From Epinephelus fuscoguttatus (taxonomy: Eukaryota; Chordata; Actinopteri; Perciformes; Serranidae), in contig NC_064765.1 of the NCBI RefSeq assembly GCF_011397635.1, forward strand, positions 33,709,132-33,773,131: DNA of 64,000 bases, given 5' to 3'. Numbering within the stretch: position 1 is the stretch's first letter; each line of letters opens with the position of its first letter. The position numbers and the translations under genes were made by a program. Positions 54,501-64,000 of this stretch are shown here, one piece after another. A model generated the notes under the pieces. The model saw nothing but the letters and a program-made list of their open reading frames with translations. It did not search any database and had not been told where the DNA came from.

Positions 54501-57500
54501 TATATGATCTAGATACTGGACCCCAAAGTGGGCCCTATTCAGTCCAATGTAGGTGCTTGCCCTGTGCACACGCTAAAACCTTTCTAGCTTCCAGGTTTAC
54601 TTCAGGGGTATGCAGCCCACTCAATATGCACAGTAGTGTTTCTCTCTCTGGCCCCGCCCACAAGCTCCCATGCGGCTCATAAACTTTCCATTGTGAGGAC
54701 CTTGCAGATTTTTTCAAATTGCTTTCCTCAGCTCAAGGAAAGTTTTACAAATATTAAACCTCCATGGATCAAAAACTCATAAAATAAAGTCATAATTGAC
54801 CTTGTTTGCAGTTCAAGGTGTCCTGTCAACAGTTTTACAGACATCTATTTTATAATTGTGGTCTATGGGAAAATGCTTTTTGGGCTGCAAGGGATTTTTT
54901 TCGCTGCAGTACTGGAAGTGGCCACTTAGCTGCGCACCTCGGGGCCTAATTGGTCTTCCGTCTGTAAGGCTTTGTTTTAGCGCTTGTCTCTTTAAGCCCC
55001 CCCACCTCCTGAAAAAAAACAGTCTGCTCTGATTGGTCAGTGTTTCCGGGTCTGTCATATCTTTGCACTGTTATCACAGCCAGGGAATGACTGTAATGGA
55101 GATTAGCAGTACTTTCTGCCGTAAAAAATTATAGATAATGTTCCAGCAAGAATATGATCCGGAATCTGTGCATTAGCATGCAGCTACATGTAGCATTGTA
55201 CTTTCAGGTGTGGAATGACTGTGACGGAGTATAGCAGTACTTTCTACTAGGAAAAACTGAACCAATATCTTCACAACCGGACATGTTCCAGCAGGAATAT
55301 GTTCTGAAATTGGGGAGAAATTACTAACTTTGCATGTTTCCCTGACACTAGTATGCAGCTACATGTAACAGTGTACTTGCAGCCTAGGAATGACTGTAAC
55401 GGAGAATAGCGGCACTTTCTACTGTGAATAATCAAACATAAAATCTTCACAAATGGTCATGTTCCAACAGCAATAGGATCTGAAACCAGGAAAAAATTAA
55501 CAACATCCGCAAATAAGATTACATTTTTCCCGATGTTAGCATGAAGCTAAATGTAGCAGTGTACTTGCAAGCTGGGAATGACTGTAATGGAGTATATCAG
55601 CACTTTCCACCATGAAAAATGGAACCAACATCTTCACAACCAGACATGTTCCAGCAGGAATATGATCTGAAAACAGGAATGAATTAATGACATTGGCAAA
55701 TAAGATGACATGTTTTTCTGATGTTAGCATGTAGCATTGTAGTCATGTTAATACTTGCAGTAGCTTGCCTGGAGATGACTACACAAAGAAAAATGTCACA
55801 AGCTGATGTCCGCTTGTCTTGAAAGTAGACAAAAACATTGGAAACAAAGTATTCAAATGGATCTGAAACTTGAGGTTTTTACTCACACAGATTACTTTTA
55901 TATACGTTGACCTCATTATTTGAAACTTTGGCTACATATTTAACATAAACATCTGCCATATTAACATTATATGGACAAAAAATAAGGAAAAGCGTAATAG
56001 GTCATTGTTTCTCTTACTAGGGAAGGCACTTACAAAAAAACAACAACAACACATTAGGGCACAAAAGCTTGGAATAAACAGAAGAAGAGCAAAGCCTTCA
56101 TAACAATCAGCACAGTTTTGAGTTGACTTTTTAGACACTGTAATCTGTTGTGCAGGTTTGAACGTGCTTGAAGGTATGTGTGTCATTGCCAGGCCTGAGT
56201 TGAGTAAAAGTTCTTGCGTAGACTGAGAGGAAGACACTGACCCAAACAAGCCTCCTACCGAGAGGAACTGAGTTACACATTCTGTCTTCAGCCAGACAGA
56301 GAAACAAGTCAGAAGTACTCCAAACATGAGGAAGTGTCAGCTGAGATGGTCACAGTTAAACCACTCGAAGCAGAGAAAGACATCTTATGAGCCAAAAAAG
56401 ATTAATAATGAAAAGATGATGTTGAGTCTTCCTCAGCGACAGACTCTGACCTACTTGTTGTACAGTTAGATCCTAATTAAGATTATTTTTCCTCAATTGA
56501 GAAGAGAAACAAGGTGATTAAATATCGCAGCGACAGCCAGACTGTTTTTGTTTTCACCAGCGCTCACACAAGCATCTAATTGCATCTTTGTTCAACATTT
56601 TAATTAGCTGGTTTGTTGGCTTGAAGTCTCACCACTGTCATCAAATTCAAATTTGGCTTACACTTGCTATTGCAGTTTGTAATCATACAACTGTACTGCA
56701 CTGTTAAGTCTATGGATATATTTTATTTGATCTTTGGTGTCTGACCCGTCCACAGGCTCTTTCTCCTTCTCTGTGCTGTCGGGAAAAGTCATGTTCAGAG
56801 ATGTCTACTACATCAACCAAGACATGTCTATCAGGTAATCTGACCTGTGCTGCACTGTTTGCTTCTCATCTCCTCCTCTATAATCTTATAGCTTGCTTAC
56901 TGATTGATTATTTTTCCTTTGTGTAACAGGATACAGGATGGCTTCCTCATATTTCGGTGGTGGAAAATGTATAACCCAAAACAGAAACAGCATGGTAAGT
57001 AATGTGATATTTATTCATAGGGAAGCGTAATTTAATTAGCCTGTTACTTTGATTGATGCAGCTTAAATGAGCTTTCCATGTACTTGAAGTCATTTCTTTT
57101 AACTGTGAAGGCCTAGTTTGATCATCAGATTAATTTATAGTCTCATATATATAATATTGTAATATTAGGCCTGTCAAAATAATCACATTATTGACTTATC
57201 GTACAATATATGGAAATGATTTTGATCATTTTGCTGACCTTGATATTGCCTGTTGTGTTTACATGTGTGTTTGTTTACATACATTTTTTAAAAATCTCTC
57301 TCCACCCCTGTCTGCTTGAGCGAATCTAAAGAAAAATAAAACAACAAATCAAAGACAACACAGTGTAGGTTACTGGTAGCCTGCAGTTGCAATTTTGGAG
57401 TGGAAGAGCCATATTCCTGATAGTCGTAAGCTTGCTAACCTCTGGCAACAAGCCCAAAAGTCAGTTTTTTGTAGTTTTACCCGCCAACAACTTCATCCTC

Positions 57501-60500
57501 CACTTTGTAAATCCACCAGCAAACTACATGGCTCCATGTCCCGTCGATATGTGCTACCTATCAGGATGTACTACTAAGCGCTATTTTACAGTATATATTG
57601 CTTAAGTAGTGGTGTAGTCCAAAATTATTCTACAGTAGAAGGATTATTGGATAGGGGATATTGGTCTGTCGAAATGGGCTACCCCTGAAATCTTAAATAA
57701 AGATCTTACAATGAAGTATCAAAATACGCTCCCCATATTCTTATAGTACACTTACCCCTGTTGGTAATCATTTTTCGATAGGGTAGCGAGACTCTGCTAT
57801 CAATTTGTGCAACTTTACTGTTTCCTTTACGGTGAAAATGGAGGCCAAAAAAACTGAAATCAAACTGTAAAACTAGGCTGTGCTGATCAAATATAAACCA
57901 ATATTCTGTTGAGTTGCTTATTTATTGCCTCAAATGTTTTCAGAAATATGTTTTAGCTTACTTTTTAACCATAATGCTAGATCGTTTGTTGCCAGTCGGC
58001 TGTCATTAGTTTCGTTTGAGATGAGCCAGTGCTGCGCAGATTCGATCACCGGCGATCGGCGCACAATGCATGCCGGTTAGTTTTGTGTCCGACTTCATCC
58101 CGACTTGCGTATTACAAAGTGGACGGCAATAAAGCCGCGAGAGCGAGGCGGCCGCAGTTTTTAGAGCCAGGCGCTGCAGTTGCTCTCCACCGACTGCACC
58201 GCCTGGCTCTCACCTGATCTAACAGCTGATTGGTTCAGATGTCGACTCAACAAGATGACGTTTTAGATAAACTACTCATTTTTGTTGAATTCTAGAGATT
58301 AAGATTCTATTTGTCTGACCTGAAGGTTTATTCTGTGAACAGAAAACATGTTGTGTGACTGATGGTGAAAACAAACTGATAAATGGGTCTGATCACTTTT
58401 TTAATGAACTGACATCATTCCAGACAGGATGTAAGTGTGTCTGTGACTTCCTGTACAGACTGAAGGCTGCTGGAAACTGTCGTGAAATTGTCCGACTTCA
58501 CTGCGGCTTTTTGTCACCGCCCCCGCTGCGGCCGCCTGCTCTCGTCTACTTTCCAGGCGAGGCGCAGTTCATCTCAAACGAGCCTATTGTGTCAAACAAA
58601 TGAGTTTGCATTACGTCACCTACCAGCATGAGCGGTCTGATGTCGTGCAGTGGACTCTGGTAGTTGTAGGTTTTCTACCGCTTGGGCAAAAAAGCCACAG
58701 TCCTTTTCCTCTGTTTTCTCTGGTCATGCATCACCAATTTCAAAAGTTTTGATGCCTTTCTGCTGTTGACAGCCCAGTTTTATGAATAGACCATTTTTCC
58801 AGCTGTAAAACACTACTTTAAGTCTCAAACTGGGCGATTTGAGCTACACCTATGAAGATACTATAGTTTTATATATTCTTTTGTGTATATCGGTGACATA
58901 AAATTGTTTCAGAATGACAATAACATTGTTTCTCACAGTTTCTGAGACAGTATATTGTCCAGCAAAAGTATTATGACACACCTTTATAGTATAACCTTAA
59001 ATGACCAGTTATGGAAGGAAAATGTCAACATAAGTTCTGAGTTTGCTTTCTCTCTCTTTACCAGACCCCAAGGCAGAGACCAGGCTTTACGTGACAGTTA
59101 ACGGCTTTGAGTTTCACGTCTACAACCGCACTGACCTCTACGCCCGACTGCAGGAGACCTTCGGACTGGACCCCACACTCATAACACCCAAAAAAGATGA
59201 GGAGAGGGGACGGGAGGACAGGAACAAGACCCTAGAGAGGTACGACCAAGGCCTCAGCTAACAGCTTCTCCACATATTCAGTGTTAGGGCTGTTTTGGGG
59301 AAAATTAAACTTCAACATTTTTTTTTTTTAAAGTTAAGTAGAAGTAAAACTTTTGTTTGAATAAGTACTTACAGTATCTAGCTTTTTAAGCTGTCTTACC
59401 GTAGAATGATGCCTATTTTTTAATAAATAATTCACAAATTGAAGTGGTAAACAGTCCGTCACAAAAAAGCAGGAATCAGCAATTTCCCATCAGAGATGAT
59501 TGATGAATGGAGATTTGATGACAAGCCGTCTGAAAAAGCTGCATGAATGCTCCTCTGTTATCACCAAATGCATTTGAAGTGTCGGCACAGAGGAGAGCTG
59601 TTGTCATTTCCCACTGACAGCCAAATTAATTGTGCTGACTGGAAATGTAGCACTTTTAAATTGTTGTAAGACTGAATGTCTTCTGGTCCCTCTTAGTGTC
59701 AACATCAAAGCAGAAAGTCCAGACCACACATCATCTTGGCGCTCCCTTATTCCTGTCATCAAAGTTAACATCAGCACTGTAAGTACCTCACAAATTCAAC
59801 AAAAAATTGTTTGGACTTTGGTCAGGGGTCTAAGAGAGGCAGCAGCTTTAAGGTTTTGAGGCCTTGTTTCTTTATTGCGTGTGTGTTGTTCTCTTGTAGG
59901 GTCGTTTGGCTTTTGGGAACCACTACCTCCCCCAAACTCTGTGTGTGAACTTTGAGGATGCCTTTCTGACGTACGCCACCAAGCCTCCATCCAGCCACCT
60001 GGACCAGTACATGCACATCGTCAAAGGCTCCCTGGAGAATGTGCGCGTCATGCTGGTTCCCAGTCCGCGCTACCTTGGCATGCAGAATGATGAGTAAGTC
60101 CAGCTCACTTACTGATGAGGAAACATTGCTTATTGACTTATTTTTAATATTAATGTGAGAGTTGCTGTGAAATCAGCTGGTGGTAAAAGAAGCATTGCTG
60201 TTTGAATCCAAGGGTGGAATTCATATTGGATTGAATAATGTAACAGACTATGAAGATTTGGTATTTATTTATTCAAAACAATTTCTGAAACTCGTAAACA
60301 TCATCTTTCAACTTACGTTGTTGTCAGTATTAAACCTATTTAGAGATAATGCTCTTGCCTGAAGAATAATAACTTCAAAATATCCTTTGCCACTCATTTT
60401 TGAAGCGTACCATATTACTGCAGAAAATGAGATCATTATACAGTTCGAAATGGATAATTCTGTGCACCGCTCTCCCTTTGTTTCTTCCTATTTATCCTGC

Positions 60501-61972
60501 GCCGTGGAATGTATGGTGTGGAATCTTAAACACAGACAGAGGACTCGCTCTATATTCCTCTACTTGTATAAAAATTGTAGTATAATAATATTATAATAAA
60601 GATTAGTGTTTTGTGCCACAAATGTAAAAAGTAAATTACAAATAAATAGTTTGATTTGTATTCATGATTTTTTTGCTCAAAACATTCAAGTACTTTTTAC
60701 TGCTCTCATTAGAAGACTCCACTTTTAGTTTGATGAGTACAGGAGCTGCAGCCTTTGGAAAGCGCTAAGCTATTGGATATAGACTATAGATCAGGAAGTT
60801 TATATCTGAATTGGACAGTTGATAATTGTAAAGCAATGCTTCATCTTCCAAATGACCATATTCATGTCAGTAACTCACTCAGTGTTATGTAAAATTCGTG
60901 AAGAAAACTTTGTTTTTCTTGGATGCCTCCACAGCGCGCTCACGCGAGACCATGACACATGGGCACCACGTACATGTGTGTTCACGTGCTTTTGCCGGTC
61001 TCGCGGCTACAATGAGGTGAGCTGAGCGGTTGCAGGGGTTCGGTACGTTGCTCAAGGGCACCTCAACAGTGCCCGGGAAGTGAACTGACACCTCTCCATC
61101 TGCCAGTCCACGATCCATATTTGGTCTGGACGGGACTTGAACAGGCGACCCTCCGGTTCCCAACCCAAGTCCCTATGGACTGAGCTACTCCCGCCCGAGA
61201 ACCTGGCTTTCATTGCTGCTGGTTCTTAAACACAGCTCCCTTTACTACAATTCATGAAGAATATTTAGAAGAATAGTTTTTTGGATTCTTCTTTCTTCAA
61301 AGTTTTTTTCACAAATTGAATGTAACATGAGGTGTTTAATTGATATACAAACGATCATTGGAGGGGTTAAGTATTGCTTTATTACCAAAGATGTTGGCAG
61401 AATGTTTGAATAAGACATGGCCTTTTCTCCGCTGTTATTTTTTACATAACAGTTTTAACTGTATTGCATTAAAAGCAGAGATACCATAAACCATTATCGG
61501 CACTTTAGTTAAGTGAAACGACACAGAGAGTCAAATTGCATTTACCCTCTGTGATTAAGGAGTCACTCTCAATATAAACTTGGCAGCTGTAGCCTTTGGA
61601 AAAAGCCATCAGTGATTTCAACCTCCAACAGTCCTTGAAGTGTCTTAAAGCTTTATTGGATCTTCCAGTGAGATGAAGCAAAAATATGCAAGAGGAACGC
61701 CACTGCATTTATAAAATTGAAAGAGTCTTCATGCCAGAGTCCAGCTTCAGTGTGGACTGAATATTTAATTCATGCTTTGGTACCTTTTAGGTTCCTGCTA
61801 ACCTGCTGTGACCCGACTTATAATTAATTCTAACCTCTGCATGAAATCTGTGCTGTGTCTTTAACCTGTGACCTTGTGGATTTCTTATCTAGACCTCCCA
61901 GACTGATGGGTGAAGGCTTTGTGGTCATGCAGTCCAACGATGTTGACATCTACTATTACCAGGATGAACCCG
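51473..61972 (+). CDS. bltp1: BLTP1 (KIAA1109/Tweek) N-terminal part: bridge-like lipid transfer protein 1, eight coding exons, 3'-incomplete
   Basis: The exons join 51473-51578, 53586-53702, 56756-56834, 56930-56994, 59065-59239, 59697-59778, 59900-60093 and 61893-61972, giving 898 nt and 299 complete codons, with consistent phases and GT-AG introns. Landmarks: FLNKHNSN, then a hydrophobic helix FIWLLVATILSCGWIIYLTY (about residues 31-50), the ER membrane anchor; NRLYKDGYIHIGSFSFSVLS; IFRWWKMYNPKQKQHDPKAE; VNISTGRLAFGNHYLP; YATKPPSSHLDQYMHIVKG; DEPPRLMGEGFVVMQSND. These match the start of human KIAA1109. From family knowledge it is a ~5000-residue rod with a lipid-carrying groove that moves phospholipids between membranes and is needed in endocytic and ER-contact processes. 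The rest lies beyond the window. Confidence 0.96.
51795..52824 (+). mobile_element. TTAA-flanked MITE (family E)
   Basis: TTAA at 51795-51798 and 52821-52824. The arms are AGATATTCTATGTAGGATTT at the left and AAAATCCTGCACAGTATATC at the right. Inside, TCAGTCATCACTTATGACCC and GTTTATAAGTGATGATTGAG are also inverted, as are ATTTATCTGCAGAGACTGTC and AGTCTCAGCAGATAAAT. It lies in the BLTP1 intron after coding exon 1. Confidence 0.82.
53586..53702 (+). CDS. bltp1: BLTP1 coding exon 2
   Basis: It is 117 bp, encoding ATILSCGWIIYLTYYNSRNI, GLILTLIINRLYKDGYIHI and a split Gly, with acceptor CTCCAG and donor GTGTGT. It completes the transmembrane helix. Confidence 0.96.
54351..56003 (+). mobile_element. 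TTAA element (family F) with internal tandem repeats
   Basis: It begins TTAAAGGGGACCTATTATGC at 54351, a very common teleost repeat start. A degenerate inverted end GCGTAATAGGTC is at about 55993-56004. The interior 55080-55740 has four diverged units of about 125-190 bp, each with GGAATGACTGTAA(T/C)GGAG and CATGTTCCAGCAGGAATATG-like landmarks. Confidence 0.65.
55080..55740 (+). repeat. Diverged tandem repeat, four units
   Basis: GGAATGACTGTAATGGAG-type starts at 55083, 55213, 55386 and 55573, each followed by CACTTTCTAC/CC, TTCACAACC and ATGTTAGCAT-like blocks. Unit length varies through indels. Confidence 0.75.
56756..56834 (+). CDS. bltp1: BLTP1 coding exon 3
   Basis: It is 79 bp, encoding SFSFSVLSGKVMFRDVYYI and NQDMSI with split codons at both ends, with acceptor CCACAG and donor GTAATC. 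Confidence 0.96.
56930..56994 (+). CDS. bltp1: BLTP1 coding exon 4
   Basis: It is 65 bp, encoding IQDGFLIFRWWKMYNPKQKQ and His, with acceptor TAACAG and donor GTAAGT. The intron between it and exon 3 is only 95 bp. Confidence 0.96.
57166..58986 (+). mobile_element. Degenerate hAT-like element, 1.8 kb
   Basis: The left end TAGGCCTGTCAAAATAATCA and the complement of the right end (TAAAGGTGTGTCATAATACT) match loosely, with ACAATATA motifs just inside both. The interior contains a GC-rich block (58029-58610) with inverted GAGAGCGAGGCGGCCGCAG / CTGCGGCCGCCTGCTCTC, probably another element. No target duplication was resolved. Confidence 0.5.
59065..59239 (+). CDS. bltp1: BLTP1 coding exon 5
   Basis: It is 175 bp, encoding PKAETRLYVTVNGFEFHVYN, RTDLYARLQETFGLDPTLI and a charged stretch TPKKDEERGREDRNKTLE, with acceptor TTACCAG and donor GTACGA. 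The charged tail is the variable linker of the family. Confidence 0.95.
59697..59778 (+). CDS. bltp1: BLTP1 coding exon 6
   Basis: It is 82 bp, encoding VNIKAESPDHTSSWRSLIPV and IKVNIST, with acceptor CTTAG and donor GTAAGT. It ends in phase 0. Confidence 0.95.
59900..60093 (+). CDS. bltp1: BLTP1 coding exon 7
   Basis: It is 194 bp, encoding GRLAFGNHYLPQTLCVNFED, AFLTYATKPPSSHLDQYMHI and VKGSLENVRVMLVPSPRYLG, ending MQND plus a split Glu, with acceptor TTGTAG and donor GTAAGT. The intron before it is 121 bp. Confidence 0.96.
60827..61383 (+). mobile_element. Family A MITE (third copy) with nested SINE
   Basis: The left arm TGTAAAGCAATGCTTCATCT to TTCTTGGATGCCTCCACAG and the right arm TTGATATACAAACGATCATT to GTTAAGTATTGCTTTA match the 12285-12966 element. 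The terminal TTAA sites are mutated. The middle is replaced by a GC-rich stretch and a SINE. Confidence 0.75.
61010..61198 (-). mobile_element. tRNA-derived SINE (reverse orientation)
   Basis: On the minus strand it reads GGGCGGGAGTAGCTCAGTCC (A-box region), then GGTCGCCTGTTCAAGTCCCG (B-box region), then GTGCCCTTGAGCAACGTACC. The B-box TGTTCAAGTCC is close to consensus, so this is the best-preserved SINE promoter in the window. It is not a tRNA gene: the cloverleaf is not conserved. Confidence 0.88.
61893..61972 (+). CDS. bltp1: BLTP1 coding exon 8
   Basis: It is 80 bp, encoding PPRLMGEGFVVMQSNDVDIY and YYQDEP plus a split Gly, with acceptor ATCTAG and donor GTATGC. The next coding exon is not in the window. 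Confidence 0.95.
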
Positions 61973-62486
61973 GTATGCTCATGCACATACACACAAAATC
62001 TGAAAATGGTAACAAACAAACTTAAAACAATGCAAAAAAAAAAATCTACTGGGAAACTGTCTTTTCTTTGAGGTAACTTTCAGAATTGCCCGGAATTTGG
62101 AACATACTGTGTTTTGCTATCTAACATCAGTGCAGCAGAAAAATATGAGAATGTTTGCTAGATGATTATGAAGGAGCTGTATTAAAATAGTTTTGATTGG
62201 CTTTTCGTACACATCTGTATTTGTGTTTCATATTTAATGTCAGAGTCATCTAAGGCTTTAAGACTGGGTTATACCAACAAGGATTAAATTTTAAACCAGA
62301 TTACACTGTTCCCATGGTCATGAAATTCCTGGAAAAGTTATGCAATTAGAAAAACTGGAAATGGTTTGGACAGAATGTTTTGCAAACGTTTTGAATTCAC
62401 AGTATGTTCATGATAATCCTGAAACGAGTCAAACATTACTTGAAATACGTTCCCTGTATTACTTACTTAATATCTAGTGTTGTGAG

Positions 62487-62870
62487 CATAGACTGTATAT
62501 ATAGATGGACGGCGTGTCTCCTCTCACCTCAACTGTACAGAAGTGAAACTAAAATATCCCAGTTATGGCCATTTCCATCTTGCTCTGGTGACATCATTCA
62601 GAGCCAGCGGTGTCAAATTTCCCGCCCGTACACCCGTCTGACCAATCACGAGCAGCACCACTGAATGCAAACCCGATTGACTCACACAGTTCTCAATCAT
62701 GTTGTAAAATCACTGTTTTATAGCATTAAATAGCTGTGTCCCATCCGCTTACACGGGGAGGGTGGGCTTTATGATTTTATACTGCAGCCAGCCACCAGGG
62801 GGTGATTGAGATATTTTGGCTTCACTTTTGGGGAGCTGGCATGTCGTCCATCCTTCTGTACAGTCTATGG
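62487..62870 (+). mobile_element. MITE with CATAGACTGTA ends
   Basis: The left end CATAGACTGTATATATAGAT and the right end CCTTCTGTACAGTCTATG are inverted, with GGACG / CGTCC just inside. The 384-bp element belongs to the same broad family as 33484 and 44193, but the interior is different. It lies in the BLTP1 intron. Confidence 0.75.
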
Positions 62871-63208
62871 TTGCAAGGTGTGACCGCTGAAATGTCACTA
62901 GTATCATTTAATACACATTGGCTTATGCATCTTGCTGGTGACAGAATTGTGTAATGAGCAAGTCAAGCTAGCAAGGGCAAGCAGTTTGCTTATCAGCAAA
63001 TTTCCTGGGAATTGTGTGTTAAATAAAGTATGGATTTCGAATCAGAATCATGATTCATTGCTGAAGAGAGAGAGGCCGATCCTAGCCCGGCTAAATTGAG
63101 GCTCTGCATCAAAACTTTTGACATTGGCAACCTGGGGAAGCGGCTCTGGTCAGCCATGCTAGAGGGAAAAAGGCATTCAGACAACCAAATTCCCGCTCAG
63201 TAGAGTAC

Positions 63209-64000
63209 TAGGGCTTTGACTCCGAACTTCGTTATTCAAATATAATTCGAATATTTACAAAAATAAAGATATTTGAACAAGTATTAGGCAGTCCTTAATA
63301 TTTGAACCTGATATGGGCATTATTTTTTGTAAATGTGTTTGCTTGTAAACGTTGTTTTCAATTTAGATTCCGAGGCTTTTTCACACCTGGTGAAGTTGTG
63401 AATTGCGAGCTCATTAGCAAGGCTATTATTGGTCATCTGGGCTCCTGTAGGTGACGTTAGCGTCCTGGTTTGCACCTATTTTGCATACCAGAACAATGGC
63501 CGCGACAATGCCTACAACAACTACGCCTGCAACTACACTCCAGACCATCTGAAAAGCAACGTGTGGCGCTACTTTGGGTTCCCAAAGGAACAGGGAAAAA
63601 TCACGACTAAGGACAAAGTGATATGTAAAATATGTAGGACCAAACTCACATACCACGCGACAACCAGCAACTTGAGAGCCCACCTGTCAACACTACATCC
63701 CGGCAAGCTGGAAGAGGAGGAGGGGGAGGGATCAGGGGCGAGGCAGGCCAGAATTGACTCCATGCTATCTCCTTCACGAGACCTCCCGTATGCCCGTCAA
63801 AACAGAGTGACAGATTTGCTGACACGGTTCGTTTGCGAAGATATGAGGCCAATTAACGTGATATATGGGAGCGGGTTTCAAGCTTTCGTCCACGAACTAG
63901 AGCCAAGATTCAAGATCCCCTGCTACAGGACCATGAATGGTAAAATAACGAAGCTGTTCGACACAACCAAAGGTGGCATAAGGGAAATGTTGCATGGAGA
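63209..64000 (+). mobile_element. hAT transposon 5' end encoding a BED-finger transposase N-terminus
   Basis: A plausible TIR starts TAGGGCTTTGACTCCGAACT at 63209, with subterminal ATTCGAATA. From 63552 an open frame runs off the window: VWRYFGFPKEQGKITTKDK, VICKIC (Cys pair at 63624 and 63633), TSNLRAHLSTLHP (His pair), then DLLTRFVCEDMRPINVIYG and RFKIPCYRTMNGKITKLFD. This is the BED zinc finger and early region of ZBED-type hAT transposases. The best start, ATG at 63496 in context AACAATGG, opens a frame ending at a TGA (63550-63552), one base out of register with the BED frame, suggesting an indel. The catalytic RNase-H domain would lie outside the window. Confidence 0.88.

Noticed and set aside
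61125..61198. Possible tRNA gene on the minus strand
   Set aside because: A- and B-box-like sequences are present, but the arms do not pair as a cloverleaf and the sequence continues into a SINE body (GTGCCCTTGAGCAACG).
63426..63852. Minus-strand ORFs of 64-85 codons
   Set aside because: They are antisense shadows of the BED-finger transposase frame on the plus strand.

Overview
This window is vertebrate nuclear DNA, almost certainly from a spiny-rayed teleost fish. It carries two multi-exon genes on the + strand with canonical GT-AG introns. Everything between and within them is dominated by fish-type transposable-element debris: non-autonomous hAT elements with 8-bp target duplications, TTAA-flanked MITEs with long inverted arms, tRNA-derived SINEs and LINE 3' ends. 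There are no prokaryotic features. The teleost assignment rests on the SINE and MITE families and on the protein sequences read here; no database was searched.

Region 1 (1-8.1 kb) is upstream flank. It holds a LINE reverse-transcriptase remnant (about 1.9-2.2 kb), a ~210-bp tandem repeat present as two copies at 3.2 kb and two inverted copies at 6.9 kb, and between them a 27-bp minisatellite of about 30 copies (5.67-6.58 kb).

Region 2 (about 8.1-37.5 kb) is a complete C9orf72 orthologue: a probable non-coding first exon, nine coding exons (9382-36951, 462 codons) and a 3' UTR with AATAAA. C9orf72 is a longin/DENN protein that acts with SMCR8 and WDR41 at lysosomes and in autophagy. The 60-bp human coding exon 3 has no visible counterpart.

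Region 3 (37.5-45 kb) is an intergenic spacer of about 8 kb made of nested repeats, including a 2.4-kb hAT-like element with a perfect 8-bp duplication that itself hosts another element containing a near-perfect hairpin.

Region 4 (45-64 kb) is the 5' part of BLTP1 (KIAA1109/Tweek), a giant bridge-like lipid-transfer protein. It has a probable promoter and 5' UTR exon near 45.1-45.3 kb, then eight coding exons (51473-61972, first 299 residues including the ER-anchoring transmembrane helix). The gene runs off the right edge. The last 0.8 kb, inside the next intron, is the 5' end of a hAT transposon encoding a BED zinc finger.

The two genes are co-oriented. Both act in membrane and lipid or autophagy biology, but nothing in the sequence shows co-regulation. 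The most interesting material is the stratified transposon record, where several insertions can be proven from empty-site paralogues in the same window, and a possible splice-dependent upstream ORF at BLTP1.
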